From Streptococcus sp. oral taxon 058 str. F0407 (lineage in GTDB: Bacteria; Bacillota; Bacilli; Lactobacillales; Streptococcaceae): a stretch of DNA of 54,664 nucleotides. Positions 26,195 to 35,344 of this stretch are shown piece by piece. The position numbers and the translations under genes are program-made. A model generated the notes under the pieces. That model had not been told where the DNA came from. It did not search any database and was given only the letters and a program-made list of their open reading frames with translations. How positions within the stretch are numbered: position 1 is the first letter of the stretch; each line of letters opens with the position of its first letter. The stretch covers positions 1 through 54,664 of the forward strand of contig NZ_JH378883.1 of the NCBI RefSeq assembly GCF_000235485.1. Reading direction: 5' to 3'.

Positions 26195-26210
26195 AAGTAA
26201 GCGTTTACTT
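26195..26210. promoter_or_regulatory. cre-like palindrome upstream of lctO
   Basis: AAGTAAGCGTTTACTT is a near-perfect palindrome matching the CcpA operator core. It is centred about 25 bases upstream of the lctO start, where it would block transcription. Confidence 0.65.
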
Positions 26211-26386
26211 TTTCTTACATAAACTATCTTAACTCTTTTTCAGATTCCTTTCAAAAATTTTGTCTGGAAATTTCAACTCATAGTCATGATAAATTTTTTC
26301 TATCATTGTGATAAAAAATTCATATTATCCAAACATGCCCTTTAGTGCTACAATAACTATATTATTCCTAGACGGGAGGTTCTATT

Positions 26387-27067
26387 TTGGATTGGTCCAT
26401 TGTTGAACAATATCTACCACTCTATCAAAAGGCATTCTTTCTGACCCTACATATCGCAGTTTGGGGAATTTTAGGTTCTTTTCTTGTTGGTCTAATCGTT
26501 AGTGTCATTCGCCATTATCGCGTTCCTATCTTTTCACAGTTAGCAACAGCCTATATAGAATTGTCACGAAATACGCCCCTTTTGATTCAGCTCTTCTTCC
26601 TCTATTTCGGACTTCCCCGAATAGGGATTGTCCTGTCTTCGGAAGTCTGTGCCACTACGGGACTGGTCTTTTTAGGGGGTTCCTATATGGCAGAATCTTT
26701 CCGAAGTGGACTGGAGTCCGTCAGTCAAACCCAGCACGAGATTGGCCTAGCTATCGGTCTGACACCTGTACAGGTCTTTCGCTATGTAGTTCTTCCACAA
26801 GCAACAGCGGTTGCTCTACCGTCTTTTAGTGCCAATGTCATTTTCCTCATCAAGGAAACCTCTGTTTTCTCAGCAGTGGCTTTGGCCGACCTCATGTACG
26901 TCGCCAAGGACTTGATTGGACTATATTATGAGACAGACATTGCACTGGCCATGTTAGTAGTTGCTTACCTTATCATGCTTCTACCCATCTCTCTACTCTT
27001 TAGCTGGATAGAAAGGAGGCTCCGCCATGCAGGATTCGGGAATGCAAGTACTCTTTCAGGGAAATAA
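26387..27067 (+). CDS. Polar amino acid ABC transporter permease 1
   Basis: This 226-residue HisM/GlnP-type permease begins with a TTG codon at 26387; GGGAGG lies 7 bases before it and no better start fits. It has about five helices. AYIELSRNTPLLIQLFFLYFGLP and the EAA coupling loop HEIGLAIGLTPVQVFRYVVLPQA are diagnostic. It is the first gene of a four-gene importer operon and overlaps permease 2 by 41 bases. Confidence 0.92.
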   Translation: MDWSIVEQYLPLYQKAFFLTLHIAVWGILGSFLVGLIVSVIRHYRVPIFSQLATAYIELSRNTPLLIQLFFLYFGLPRIGIVLSSEVCATTGLVFLGGSYMAESFRSGLESVSQTQHEIGLAIGLTPVQVFRYVVLPQATAVALPSFSANVIFLIKETSVFSAVALADLMYVAKDLIGLYYETDIALAMLVVAYLIMLLPISLLFSWIERRLRHAGFGNASTLSGK

Positions 27068-27704
27068 TCTCCTGCGGATCTTACAAGGGCTGGGTGTCAC
27101 GATTGGAATTTCCATTCTCTCCGTCCTTCTATCTATGATTTTCGGAACAATCATGGGAATCATCATGACCTCCCATTCTAGAGTTATTCGTTTTTTAACA
27201 CGTTTTTATCTGGAATTTATTCGTATCATGCCCCAACTGGTACTACTTTTTATCGTATACTTTGGATTGGCTCGAAACTTTAATATCAATATCTCAGGTG
27301 AGACTTCGGCTATTATCGTTTTTACCCTCTGGGGTACAGCTGAAATGGGAGACTTGGTACGTGGAGCCATCACTTCCCTCCCTAAACATCAGTTTGAAAG
27401 CGGACAGGCACTGGGCTTAACCAACTTCCAACTTTACTATCATATTATCATTCCACAGGTCTTGAGAAGACTGCTGCCACAAGCTATCAATCTTGTCACT
27501 CGGATGATTAAAACGACTTCCTTGGTTGTCTTGATTGGGGTTGTGGAAGTTACCAAGGTTGGTCAACAAATCATTGACAGCAATCGCTTGACCATCCCAA
27601 CCGCTTCCTTTTGGATTTATGGCACCATTCTGATCTTGTATTTTGCAGTCTGTTTTCCTATTTCCAAACTATCCACTCACTTAGAAAAACATTGGAGGAA
27701 CTAA
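27027..27704 (+). CDS. Polar amino acid ABC transporter permease 2
   Basis: This 225-residue permease pairs with the preceding one. Its ATG at 27027 has AAAGGAGG before it, inside the end of the first permease, so the 41-base overlap appears real. Family features are FYLEFIRIMPQLVLLFIVYFGLA and the coupling loop FESGQALGLTNFQLYYHIIIPQVLR. Together the two permeases form the membrane channel. The stop is followed directly by the ATPase start. Confidence 0.9.
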   Translation: MQDSGMQVLFQGNNLLRILQGLGVTIGISILSVLLSMIFGTIMGIIMTSHSRVIRFLTRFYLEFIRIMPQLVLLFIVYFGLARNFNINISGETSAIIVFTLWGTAEMGDLVRGAITSLPKHQFESGQALGLTNFQLYYHIIIPQVLRRLLPQAINLVTRMIKTTSLVVLIGVVEVTKVGQQIIDSNRLTIPTASFWIYGTILILYFAVCFPISKLSTHLEKHWRN

Positions 27705-28463
27705 ATGTCTGAAACTATATTAGAAATCAAGGATCTGAAAAAATCCTTCGGAGATAATCCCATCCTCCAAGGGCTTTCCCTAGATATCAAAAAGGGGGAA
27801 GTTGTCGTCATTCTAGGACCATCTGGTTGTGGGAAAAGCACCCTCCTTCGCTGCCTCAATGGCCTAGAAACCATTCAAAGTGGAGATATTCTTCTGGATG
27901 GCCAGTCCATTATTGGAAACCAGAAAGACTTTCACTTGGTTCGCCAAAAGATTGGCATGGTCTTTCAAAGTTATGAACTCTTTCCTCACCTAGATGTCCT
28001 TCAAAACCTCATCCTAGGCCCTATCAAGGCACAAGGACGAGACAAGAAAGAGGTGACGGAAGAAGCCCTGCAATTACTCGAACGCGTCGGACTACTTGAT
28101 AAAAAAGACAGTTTTGCTCGCCAATTATCTGGTGGACAGAAACAACGGGTAGCCATCGTCCGTGCCCTTCTCATGCATCCAGAAATTATCCTCTTTGACG
28201 AAGTAACGGCTTCGCTGGATCCAGAAATGGTGCGTGAGGTTCTCGAACTCATCAATGACTTGGCTCAAGAAGGGCGCACCATGATTCTGGTAACCCACGA
28301 AATGCAGTTTGCCCAAGCCATTGCGGATCGGATAATCTTTCTCGACCAAGGGAAAATCGCTGAAGAAGGAACTGCTCAAGACTTCTTTACCAACCCACAA
28401 ACCAAACGAGCACAGGAATTTTTAAACGTCTTTGACTTTAGCCAGTTTGGCTCATATCTATAA
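27705..28463 (+). CDS. Polar amino acid ABC transporter ATPase (GlnQ-type)
   Basis: The protein has 252 residues with Walker A GPSGCGKST near 38-46, a Q-loop in MVFQSYELFPHL, signature LSGGQKQRVAIVRAL, Walker B IILFDEVTASLD and the switch His in LVTHEMQFA. One detail differs from most relatives: Walker B is followed by VTASLD rather than PTSALD. It energises the importer formed with the two upstream permeases. Confidence 0.93.
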   Translation: MSETILEIKDLKKSFGDNPILQGLSLDIKKGEVVVILGPSGCGKSTLLRCLNGLETIQSGDILLDGQSIIGNQKDFHLVRQKIGMVFQSYELFPHLDVLQNLILGPIKAQGRDKKEVTEEALQLLERVGLLDKKDSFARQLSGGQKQRVAIVRALLMHPEIILFDEVTASLDPEMVREVLELINDLAQEGRTMILVTHEMQFAQAIADRIIFLDQGKIAEEGTAQDFFTNPQTKRAQEFLNVFDFSQFGSYL

Positions 28464-28481
28464 TAAATAAAGGAGATTATT

Positions 28482-29348
28482 ATGAAAATACTTAAACCAA
28501 TCCTAACTGTTTTTGCACTTGCCTTTGCCCTTATCTTTGTCACAGCTTGTAGCTCAGGTGGAAGCTCTAATGCTTCATCAGGTAAAACCACTGCCAAAGC
28601 TCGAACTATTGAAGAAATCAAAAAAAGTGGTGAGCTTCGAATCGCCGTATTTGGAGACAAAAAACCGTTTGGTTACGTTGATAACGACGGTTCTTACCAA
28701 GGTTACGATATCGAATTGGGAAACCAATTAGCACAAGACCTCGGTGTGAAGGTTAAATACGTTTCAGTCGATGCAGCCAACCGTGCTGAATACTTAATTT
28801 CAAACAAGGTTGACATCACCCTTGCAAATTTTACAGTCACTGACGAACGTAAGAAACAAGTTGATTTTGCCCTTCCATACATGAAAGTTTCACTCGGTGT
28901 TGTTTCACCTAAAGATAAGGTCATTAAGGATGTTAAAGAGCTGGAAGGTAAGACCTTGATTGTTACAAAAGGAACGACTGCTGAAACTTATTTTGAGAAA
29001 AATCACCCAGAAGTAAAACTCCAAAAATACGACCAATATAGCGATGCCTACCAAGCCCTTCTTGACGGACGTGGAGATGCCTTCTCAACTGACAATACTG
29101 AAGTTCTAGCTTGGGCTCTTGAAAATAAAGGGTACGAAGTTGGAATTACTTCTCTCGGTGACCCAGATACCATTGCACCAGCGGTTCAAAAAGGGAACCA
29201 AGAATTGCTCGACTTCATCAATAAAGACATTGAAAAATTGGGTAAGGAAAACTTCTTCCACAAGGCCTATGAAAAAACACTTCACCCAACCTATGGTGAC
29301 GCTGCTAAAGCAGATGATCTAGTTGTTGAAGGTGGAAAAGTTGACTAA
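28482..29348 (+). CDS. Polar amino acid ABC transporter substrate-binding lipoprotein
   Basis: This 288-residue protein has a lipoprotein signal with lipobox VTAC at residues about 20-23 (FALIFVTACSSGG) and a Ser/Gly-rich linker. The SBP_bac_3 domain opens with GELRIAVFGDKKPFGYVDNDG, and YDIELGNQLAQDLGVKV follows. The Arg and Asp expected to hold the amino acid's carboxylate and amino group fall in IEEIKKSGELRIAV-type and AFSTDNTEV regions. The ligand is likely Asp/Glu, Gln or another polar amino acid; sequence alone does not tell. The importer gene order is permease, permease, ATPase, binding protein. Confidence 0.9.
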   Translation: MKILKPILTVFALAFALIFVTACSSGGSSNASSGKTTAKARTIEEIKKSGELRIAVFGDKKPFGYVDNDGSYQGYDIELGNQLAQDLGVKVKYVSVDAANRAEYLISNKVDITLANFTVTDERKKQVDFALPYMKVSLGVVSPKDKVIKDVKELEGKTLIVTKGTTAETYFEKNHPEVKLQKYDQYSDAYQALLDGRGDAFSTDNTEVLAWALENKGYEVGITSLGDPDTIAPAVQKGNQELLDFINKDIEKLGKENFFHKAYEKTLHPTYGDAAKADDLVVEGGKVD

Positions 29349-29367
29349 TACTTTCCGAAAATAAAAA

Positions 29368-29403
29368 GAAATCAGGTAATCCTAGAAATTACCTGATTTT
29401 TTC
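29368..29403. terminator. Bidirectional terminator
   Basis: AAATCAGGTAAT / ATTACCTGATTTTTT hairpin between the binding-protein gene and pyrE, which face each other. Confidence 0.85.
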
Positions 29404-29409
29404 TATATC

Positions 29410-30042
29410 TTAAGCATTTTGCCAATTTTCTTGGTCTTCTTTAAAGCGTTTTAAGAGATCTAATCCCTCTGGTGTGATGTAGCCTTCTTCCTGAGCTAGG
29501 TGGATGAGCTCGCTGTAGTTTGAGAGAGTCACCAGTTTCACGCCTGCGTTTGCAAAGTTCTTATCTGCTTTTGCTAGTTGATAACTAAAAATCGCTACGA
29601 CACCAAGAACATCTGCCCCTTCGCGTTTAGCAGCAGCCACTGCTTCGAGAACAGAACCACCAGTTGAAATCAAATCTTCGACAACGACCATCTTTTGCCC
29701 CTGAGCTACACGGCCTTCGATTTGGTTTCCGGCTCCGTGGTCTTTTGGTTTGCTACGGATATAGGCAAATGGTAGGTTCATCTTGTCCGCGATGATAGCC
29801 CCATGTGGAATCCCTGCTGTCGCTGTACCAGCGATGACTTCTACCTCTGGAAAGGCTGCTTTGATAGCATTCACAAAACCATTTTCAATCAAAGTTCTAG
29901 TCTCTGGGTAAGCTAAGGTCACACGATTATCCGTATAAATAGGTGACTTGATACCAGATGCCCAGGTGAAAGGCTCTTCTGGTTTGAGATAAACCGCTTG
30001 AATTTTCAATAGATGGCTAGCAATGTCTCTAGCAAGTGTCAT
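29410..30042 (-). CDS. pyrE: Orotate phosphoribosyltransferase
   Basis: The protein is 210 residues long. It joins orotate to PRPP to give OMP, the fifth step of UMP synthesis. The PRPP-binding motif is [18 protein letters not shown] near 120-137. The catalytic-loop region around [17 protein letters not shown] carries the key Lys and His. [17 protein letters not shown] near the start contacts orotate. It follows pyrF by 42 bases under the same PyrR-type leader. Confidence 0.96.
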   Translation of the reverse strand: MTLARDIASHLLKIQAVYLKPEEPFTWASGIKSPIYTDNRVTLAYPETRTLIENGFVNAIKAAFPEVEVIAGTATAGIPHGAIIADKMNLPFAYIRSKPKDHGAGNQIEGRVAQGQKMVVVEDLISTGGSVLEAVAAAKREGADVLGVVAIFSYQLAKADKNFANAGVKLVTLSNYSELIHLAQEEGYITPEGLDLLKRFKEDQENWQNA

Positions 30043-30084
30043 GGTATACTCCTTCTTATCCTTAAATCTATAATCAAATACGCT

Positions 30085-30786
30085 TTAAACCCAGTCGCGT
30101 GTCCATTCTTCCTTGATAGCATGGTAGGCTGCTACAGGGTCTTCTGCCTGCGTGATTGGACGGCCTACTACAATGTAGTCACTACCGATTTGATAAGCTT
30201 GACCAGGGGTCACTACGCGTTTTTGATCCGCTGCTTCAGCACCTGCTGGTCGAATACCTGGTGTCAAGCAGATAAAATCTTCGTTTGTAGCTTCCTTGAT
30301 GAGTTGGGCTTCTTGGGCTGAGCAAACCACTCCATCCAATCCAGCTTCAGCTGTTTTCTTAGCATAGTGGATGACCGACTCTTGCAGGCTAGTCTGGATA
30401 TTTTGACAGTCTTGCATCTGTTCCTCAGATGTTGAGGTCAATTGGGTCACCGCGATAAGAATCCCTTGATCACCAAGGCCTTCACGCGCAGCCTGCATCA
30501 TTTCAAGCCCACCTGCAGCCTGAACATTGGTCATATCGACACCCAGACTTGACAAGATTTTCATGGTTGACTTGACCGTATTTGGAATATCATGCAACTT
30601 GAGATCCAAAAAAACACTATGTCCCAACGATTTCAAATAACGAACAACCTCTGGACCTACTGCATAATAGATTTCCATTCCTACCTTGACATAGAGTTTT
30701 TCCTCTGCTGGAAAAAGGGCTAAAAATTCTTTGGCTTCCTCGAAACTTGGAAAATCCAGAGCAATGACCGGGCGACTCTCACGCAT
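30085..30786 (-). CDS. pyrF: Orotidine-5'-phosphate decarboxylase
   Basis: This 233-residue TIM barrel converts OMP to UMP. The catalytic Asp-Lys tetrad lies in [18 protein letters not shown], and the phosphate-gripping region is in CLTPGIRP and [21 protein letters not shown]. It is the first gene of the pyrF-pyrE pair, with ATAGGAG as ribosome site and an attenuator leader of about 140 bases. Confidence 0.96.
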   Translation of the reverse strand: MRESRPVIALDFPSFEEAKEFLALFPAEEKLYVKVGMEIYYAVGPEVVRYLKSLGHSVFLDLKLHDIPNTVKSTMKILSSLGVDMTNVQAAGGLEMMQAAREGLGDQGILIAVTQLTSTSEEQMQDCQNIQTSLQESVIHYAKKTAEAGLDGVVCSAQEAQLIKEATNEDFICLTPGIRPAGAEAADQKRVVTPGQAYQIGSDYIVVGRPITQAEDPVAAYHAIKEEWTRDWV

Positions 30787-30822
30787 TCTTTTCTCCTATT
30801 CTTTGTTAACAGTCCATTGCTC

Positions 30823-30958
30823 AAAAAAGGAACCTGCTAGCAGCTAGGTTCCACGAAAAACGGGCAGTCTCCACCCTTTCACTGTCTAACCTTAGCTGCC
30901 TCTCTGGACTGCTTTAAAAGTTTTCTACTATTCTATTATTTATAATGACACTTGTCAA
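30823..30958 (-). promoter_or_regulatory. PyrR-type attenuator leader and promoter of pyrFE
   Basis: On the minus strand the promoter is TTGACA (30958-30953), a 17-base spacer and TAGAAT (30935-30930). The leader then carries AGTCCAGAGAGGC (30910-30898), the conserved PyrR-binding anti-antiterminator loop. It ends in a terminator, GGAACCT...AGGTTCC plus TTTTTT (30852-30823). UMP-bound PyrR should favour termination. Confidence 0.87.
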
Positions 30959-30975
30959 GTAAAAACTGAAGATTC

Positions 30976-32094
30976 TTATTCTTGTTTCTTTTCTTCAGCT
31001 TTTTTTTCTTCCTGTTTTTTCTTCTCCGCTTCCTTAGCCTCTTGTTTGGCCTTTTCCTCAGCTTCTTCTAAGCGTTTATCAGCCAGGCTAGTGCTATAAA
31101 TTCCTGCCTCCATATCGATAAAACTCGGTTCTGCTAGTTGTGGCTTAATTTTGCTATAATAAGGCAATTTTTTACTTAACTCTGACAAGGGAACCAATAT
31201 TTCATCTGTATCCAGCATGGTGATTTTTAAAAGATCTGCAGTTGCCTTACTTGGCGCTAGTTCGATCTTCTGGATTTGACTCTTTATGTCCTCACTGATA
31301 GTAGACAATCCCGTGATCAGCTCTTTCACCTGCTGCTCGTCGTTAAAGGTAACTGTCAGATAAGTCTCAGGCAAGTTTAAGCGATTAACAGGAGTAGACT
31401 CAACCGTCCCACTAGAAAGAATTGGATAATATTCTTCACCAGACACATAGTAACCAACAATATCAAATTCCTTAATCTCAATCGTAAAGTTTGTTGGAAA
31501 TTTATAGTCAATCTTTGCTGACTCTATCCAGTGGTTAGACTTGATTTGCTCAGCGTACTTCTCCTTGTTCAACAACAGGGCTAAGGTATAGTCGCTATCC
31601 TGAATCCCAGAAGCCTGTTTAATGTCATCCGCTTGAGTCTGGACATTTCCCTTAACCTCGATATTTTTGATTGTCGAAAGCGGAGTCAAGAGATAGATAG
31701 AAAGGAGGAGAAATAGAACGCTCGGCACCAAGATACTGACTGCCCTCCAAATGTGAACGGGAGCAATTTTCGGTTTGGCAGTTTTTTCTGGCTTTTCTTT
31801 TTTCTTCTTCTCTTTCTCTTTTTTAACTTCTGTGTCTTCCTTTTGAACTTTCTCATCTTTCTCGGAGGGTTCTTGGCTTGGACTGGTATCTTCCTCGTCC
31901 GACTGACTCGAGGATTTCTTGGCCTCCTCCAAAAGCTTCGAGTTGGCCTCCTTCCGAGCTTGTTTTACCTTTTCCTTCTCCGCAGCTAGAGCAGCTTCCT
32001 CCTCAGCCTTCTTTTTCAGATATTCTTGGTTCCGTTTCTGCCATTCAGACAATTCTTGCTTCTGGTTTGATTCTTTTTTCTTATCCTTTGACAT
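30976..32094 (-). CDS. divIB: Cell division protein DivIB/FtsQ
   Basis: This 372-residue protein has one transmembrane helix near residues 118-140. The cytoplasmic N-terminal part of over 110 residues is extremely rich in Lys, Glu and Ser and probably disordered. Outside the cell a POTRA domain follows (LSTIKNIEVKGNVQTQADDIKQASG), then the beta domain to about 340. The tail after that is again a Lys/Glu-rich stretch (AEEKAKQEAKEAEKKKQ). It forms a division-site complex with DivIC and FtsL. It follows murG by 9 bases, completing a murD-murG-divIB cluster. Confidence 0.94.
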   Translation of the reverse strand: MSKDKKKESNQKQELSEWQKRNQEYLKKKAEEEAALAAEKEKVKQARKEANSKLLEEAKKSSSQSDEEDTSPSQEPSEKDEKVQKEDTEVKKEKEKKKKEKPEKTAKPKIAPVHIWRAVSILVPSVLFLLLSIYLLTPLSTIKNIEVKGNVQTQADDIKQASGIQDSDYTLALLLNKEKYAEQIKSNHWIESAKIDYKFPTNFTIEIKEFDIVGYYVSGEEYYPILSSGTVESTPVNRLNLPETYLTVTFNDEQQVKELITGLSTISEDIKSQIQKIELAPSKATADLLKITMLDTDEILVPLSELSKKLPYYSKIKPQLAEPSFIDMEAGIYSTSLADKRLEEAEEKAKQEAKEAEKKKQEEKKAEEKKQE

Positions 32095-32103
32095 TGATTT
32101 TCC

Positions 32104-33162
32104 TTATGATAAGTCTTTTCTTAGTAGGGCATAAAAATCATCAAGAGATTTCAATTCAGTTGAAGCCCTCATACTAGCTTGGTATTGATCCTTGTGACTA
32201 AGCAAGTGGCTGAGTTTTTCCTCCAAGCTTTTCAAGGTCAAGTCACTTTCTTGAAGTTCTTCTGCGTAGCCTTTCTTAACAAAGTAGGCTGCATTTTCAA
32301 TCTGGTCTCCTCGACTTGCTTCACGACCCAATGGTACGATGAGATGGAGTTTAGCCATAGCCAAGAGCTCAAAAATCGTGTTGGCACCACCACGCGTCAC
32401 CACCACATCCGCCATCTCCATCAAGGGTTGATAGAGATCCGTCACATAGTCGATACGGAAGAGATTTTGACTCAATTCATTAAGGCTAGAATCTCCTGTG
32501 AGATTAATGATATTGTAGCGCTCTGTCAGCTCTTTTTTATGTTCTGTCACCAATTGGTTAAAGACACGAGCTCCTGCAGAACCACCAACAAACAATACCG
32601 TTGGAAATTTTGGATTAAAGTGGGTTCGGATATCCACCAATTCATCTGGCTCTGAAGTTTTTTGGTCTGAAACCTTGGTCACTGCCCCCACATGCTCAAC
32701 TTTTGCGAGACCAGCAGCCTGCTCAAAGGTTGAGTACATCTTAGTCGCAAACTTATAAGCAATTTTATTAGCTAAACCCATAGATAGGTCTGACTCATGG
32801 ATAAAGACTGGTACTCTGGAAACTCGCGCTGCGATAACAGGCGGTACTGAGACAAATCCTCCCTTAGAAAAAAGAGCTTGTGGACGAAGTCTTAGCATGA
32901 TAAAGAGGGATTGGACAATTCCCCAGGCAACTTTAAAGACATCCAGCATGTTTTGCCATGAAAAATAGCGACGCAATTTCCCTGTCGCAATGGAGTGGAA
33001 GGTCACATTCAAACCTGACTTGAGGATTTCTTGGTGTTCGATTCCATTCTTATCCCCGATATAGTGGACTTCCCAGCCGTCTTCGATAAACTTGGGCATT
33101 AACAAAAGGTTAAGGGTGACGTGTCCAACCGTCCCCCCACCTGTAAAAACGATTTTTTTCAT
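32104..33162 (-). CDS. murG: Undecaprenyl-PP-MurNAc-pentapeptide GlcNAc transferase
   Basis: This 352-residue GT-B enzyme makes lipid II from lipid I on the inner face of the membrane. The N-terminal glycine loop is [33 protein letters not shown] and [16 protein letters not shown] line the acceptor cleft, and [13 protein letters not shown] and [14 protein letters not shown] bind UDP-GlcNAc. It lies between murD (1 base gap) and divIB. Confidence 0.96.
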   Translation of the reverse strand: MKKIVFTGGGTVGHVTLNLLLMPKFIEDGWEVHYIGDKNGIEHQEILKSGLNVTFHSIATGKLRRYFSWQNMLDVFKVAWGIVQSLFIMLRLRPQALFSKGGFVSVPPVIAARVSRVPVFIHESDLSMGLANKIAYKFATKMYSTFEQAAGLAKVEHVGAVTKVSDQKTSEPDELVDIRTHFNPKFPTVLFVGGSAGARVFNQLVTEHKKELTERYNIINLTGDSSLNELSQNLFRIDYVTDLYQPLMEMADVVVTRGGANTIFELLAMAKLHLIVPLGREASRGDQIENAAYFVKKGYAEELQESDLTLKSLEEKLSHLLSHKDQYQASMRASTELKSLDDFYALLRKDLS

Positions 33163-33163
33163 A

Positions 33164-34516
33164 TTATTCCTTTAACTCCGCTACTGTGTCGATAAAGAGG
33201 TCGCCACGTACTTCAAAGTTAGCATACATGTCCCAGCTAGCATTGGCAGGACTGAGAAGAACCACATCTCCTTGAGTCGCAAGCTCATAAGCCTTGCGAG
33301 TTGCATCAGCAATATCGGTCGCATCCACATAAGCCACACCAGCCTTATCCGCTGCCCGTTTGACACGTTCTGCAGACTGACCAAGGATGACCATTTTCTT
33401 GAGTCCAGTGATGTCTGGCACTAGCTCGTCAAACTCATTGCCACGGTCTAAACCACCTGCAATCAAGATGACTTTGCTGTTGTCAAATCCTGACAAGGCT
33501 TTTTGAGTTGCCAAAATATTAGTTGACTTGCTATCGTTATAGAATTTGACACCTTTGATTTCATCCACAAATTGGAGACGATGTTTGACACCGCCAAAGG
33601 CTGAAAGAGTTTCCTTGATGGTTTGATTGTCCACACCACGGAGTTTGGCTACTGCAATGGTCGCAAGGGCGTTTTCCACATTGTGGCTACCTGGAACACC
33701 GATTTCATCAGCTGCCATGACCACTTCCCCACGGAAGTAAAGTTGACCATCTTCCAGATAGGCTCCATCAACCTTTTCAAGTGTTGAAAAAGGAACAACT
33801 GTGGCTTCTGTTTTGGTAGCCAATTCTTTTGCCAAGTCTTGGTTAAAGTTCAAGACAAGAAAATCAGCCGCTGTCATCTTGTTCTGGATATTCCACTTGG
33901 CTGCTACATATTCCTCAAACGAACCATGGTAGTCGATATGAGTAGGCATGAGGTTGGTAATAACCGCAATCTCTGGATGGAATTCTTGAACTCCCATTAG
34001 TTGGAAAGAAGAAAGTTCCATGACAAGCGTGTCCTTGGCTGTTGCAGTTTGGGCCACTTGACTAGCTGGATAGCCGATATTCCCTGATAAGAGACCATGT
34101 TGGCCAGCAGCGGTCAAAACTTCCCCAATCATGGTCGTTGTGGTCGTTTTACCATTTGAACCTGTGATACCGATAATTGGCGCTTCTGAAATCAAGTAAG
34201 CCAACTCCACCTCCGTCAAGACTGGAATCCCCTTCGCCAAAGCCTTCTCAATCATGGGATTGCTATAAGGAATCCCTGGATTTTTTACCATGAGGGCAAA
34301 CTCTTCATCCAAGAGCTCCAAAGGATGCCCACCAGTGACAACCTTGATTCCCTCTTCTAGCAAGCTTTGAGCAGCTGGATTTTCCTCGAAAGGTTTGCCG
34401 TCATTAACAGTGACAATAGCACCCAGCTTGTCCAACAAACGGGCCGCAGACTCACCAGACTTAGCCAAACCTAAAACCAGCACTTTCTTATTTTTAAATT
34501 GATCGATTACTTTCAT
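33164..34516 (-). CDS. murD: UDP-N-acetylmuramoylalanine-D-glutamate ligase
   Basis: This 450-residue Mur ligase adds D-glutamate to UDP-MurNAc-L-Ala. The N-terminal Rossmann-like domain recognises [21 protein letters not shown] near 117-134 is the ATP loop, and [31 protein letters not shown] is the central Mur motif. [10 protein letters not shown] and [10 protein letters not shown] are in the C-terminal domain. It is the first gene of the murD-murG-divIB run; the ribosome site is ATGGAG. Just upstream is the rearranged region with an ABC-ATPase fragment. Confidence 0.96.
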   Translation of the reverse strand: MKVIDQFKNKKVLVLGLAKSGESAARLLDKLGAIVTVNDGKPFEENPAAQSLLEEGIKVVTGGHPLELLDEEFALMVKNPGIPYSNPMIEKALAKGIPVLTEVELAYLISEAPIIGITGSNGKTTTTTMIGEVLTAAGQHGLLSGNIGYPASQVAQTATAKDTLVMELSSFQLMGVQEFHPEIAVITNLMPTHIDYHGSFEEYVAAKWNIQNKMTAADFLVLNFNQDLAKELATKTEATVVPFSTLEKVDGAYLEDGQLYFRGEVVMAADEIGVPGSHNVENALATIAVAKLRGVDNQTIKETLSAFGGVKHRLQFVDEIKGVKFYNDSKSTNILATQKALSGFDNSKVILIAGGLDRGNEFDELVPDITGLKKMVILGQSAERVKRAADKAGVAYVDATDIADATRKAYELATQGDVVLLSPANASWDMYANFEVRGDLFIDTVAELKE

Positions 34517-34565
34517 GTCTCAAACTCCATTTCTACTCCTACTATTTTACCATTTTTATGGAAAT

Positions 34566-34600
34566 AAAAAAGCCACAAAGTGTGTTTGTGACTCTTTCTT
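34566..34600 (-). terminator. Terminator after the ABC-ATPase fragment
   Basis: AAAGAGTCACAAA / TTTGTGGCTTTTTT on the minus strand, 22 bases past the fragment's stop. Confidence 0.7.
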
Positions 34601-34622
34601 CTAATAACAGAATCTTGCCTTA

Positions 34623-34802
34623 TCATCTATGAGATAAATCGGTAACTCGAATTACTTGATCCACTTGCTCCCAGATAAGGGGATTGTGGGTCGCAATAAT
34701 AATAGTACGATTCGGATTTTTTAGAGATTCTAATATAGAAAGTAGCTCCTCAGAATTTTTGGGGTCTAGTGAAGCGGTTGGTTCATCTACGAGAATCAAA
34801 AC
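34623..34802 (-). pseudogene. C-terminal fragment of an ABC transporter ATPase
   Basis: About 58 codons remain: Walker B ILVDEPTASLDPKN, then SILESLKNPNRTIIIATHNP with the switch His, and a stop at 34623. Walker A and the signature motif are gone. The sequence before codon VLI is not ABC-like but belongs to a 56-base inverted-repeat relic. The fragment still has its terminator, so it is the end of a real gene that was cut. Confidence 0.8.
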
Positions 34803-34858
34803 TAACCTGCACTCAAAAAAGTTCGACAAAAGATATCTAACCCATAGAGTGCAGTTCA
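34803..34858. mobile_element. 56-base IS-end relic or miniature element
   Basis: On the minus strand TGAACTGCACTC at one end and GAGTGCAGGTTA at the other are 12-base near-perfect terminal inverted repeats. Similar TGnACTGCACYC ends are seen on IS3-family elements of streptococci. There is no room for a transposase. It sits exactly where the ABC-ATPase fragment is cut. Confidence 0.5.
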
Positions 34859-34870
34859 CCTCCTAGTACT

Positions 34871-35275
34871 TTATATCCTCACCTGTCTCTCATCTGACCG
34901 CTGGCCTGTGACAAACATGGTAAAGGTTGCCTTACAGACATTTCTACCCTCTTGATTGGTGATATCGACATCCACTACACAGGTTGTACGACCTTGATGG
35001 ACACATTCTCCTTTAATGGTCAGCACATCGTCAAGTTTTCCTGCCTTGAGGTAGTTGATGGAGGATTGGAGCGTCACTCCATCTAGTCCCAGTGAGATGA
35101 CCACCAAACCGCTGATCTGGTCACAAAGGGTAAAGAGATAGCCACCATGAGCATTGCCATAGTAGTTGAGCGACGAGTCCACTACTTTGGTCGTCACCAC
35201 AACGTGACCATCTCTCATTTGTTCAATTTCGTAATTTTCAAAGGCAGATATAGCGTCAAAATGAAAATCTTTCAT
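34871..35275 (-). CDS. PaaI-type hotdog thioesterase
   Basis: The protein is 134 residues from the ATG at 35275, which follows AGGAGG by 5 bases. It shows the hotdog-fold thioesterase pattern: SSLNYYGNAHGGYLFTLCDQISGLVVISL with the conserved N and HGG of PaaI-type enzymes, VTLQSSINYLKAG for the second strand pair, and CVVDVDITNQEGRNVCKATFTMFV. These hydrolyse acyl- or aryl-CoA thioesters; the substrate is unknown. In pneumococcus a gene of this type lies beside galT, as here. Confidence 0.8.
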   Translation of the reverse strand: MKDFHFDAISAFENYEIEQMRDGHVVVTTKVVDSSLNYYGNAHGGYLFTLCDQISGLVVISLGLDGVTLQSSINYLKAGKLDDVLTIKGECVHQGRTTCVVDVDITNQEGRNVCKATFTMFVTGQRSDERQVRI

Positions 35276-35344
35276 CATTTCCTCCTGATATTTCAAACGA
35301 CACTATGATACTACTTTTTATAGGACTGTGCAAGGAGAAAGCTC

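Noticed and set aside
26252..26272. Possible CodY box before the amino acid importer
   Set aside because: The AATTTTGTCTGGAAATT stretch has too many mismatches to the CodY consensus in any register.
28001..28400. Minus-strand open frames inside the importer ATPase gene
   Set aside because: They are shadows of a clear ABC ATPase with every expected motif.
34623..34859. Complete small gene of 78 codons
   Set aside because: Its first 20 or so residues come from the inverted-repeat relic and the rest is only the tail of an ABC ATPase without Walker A.
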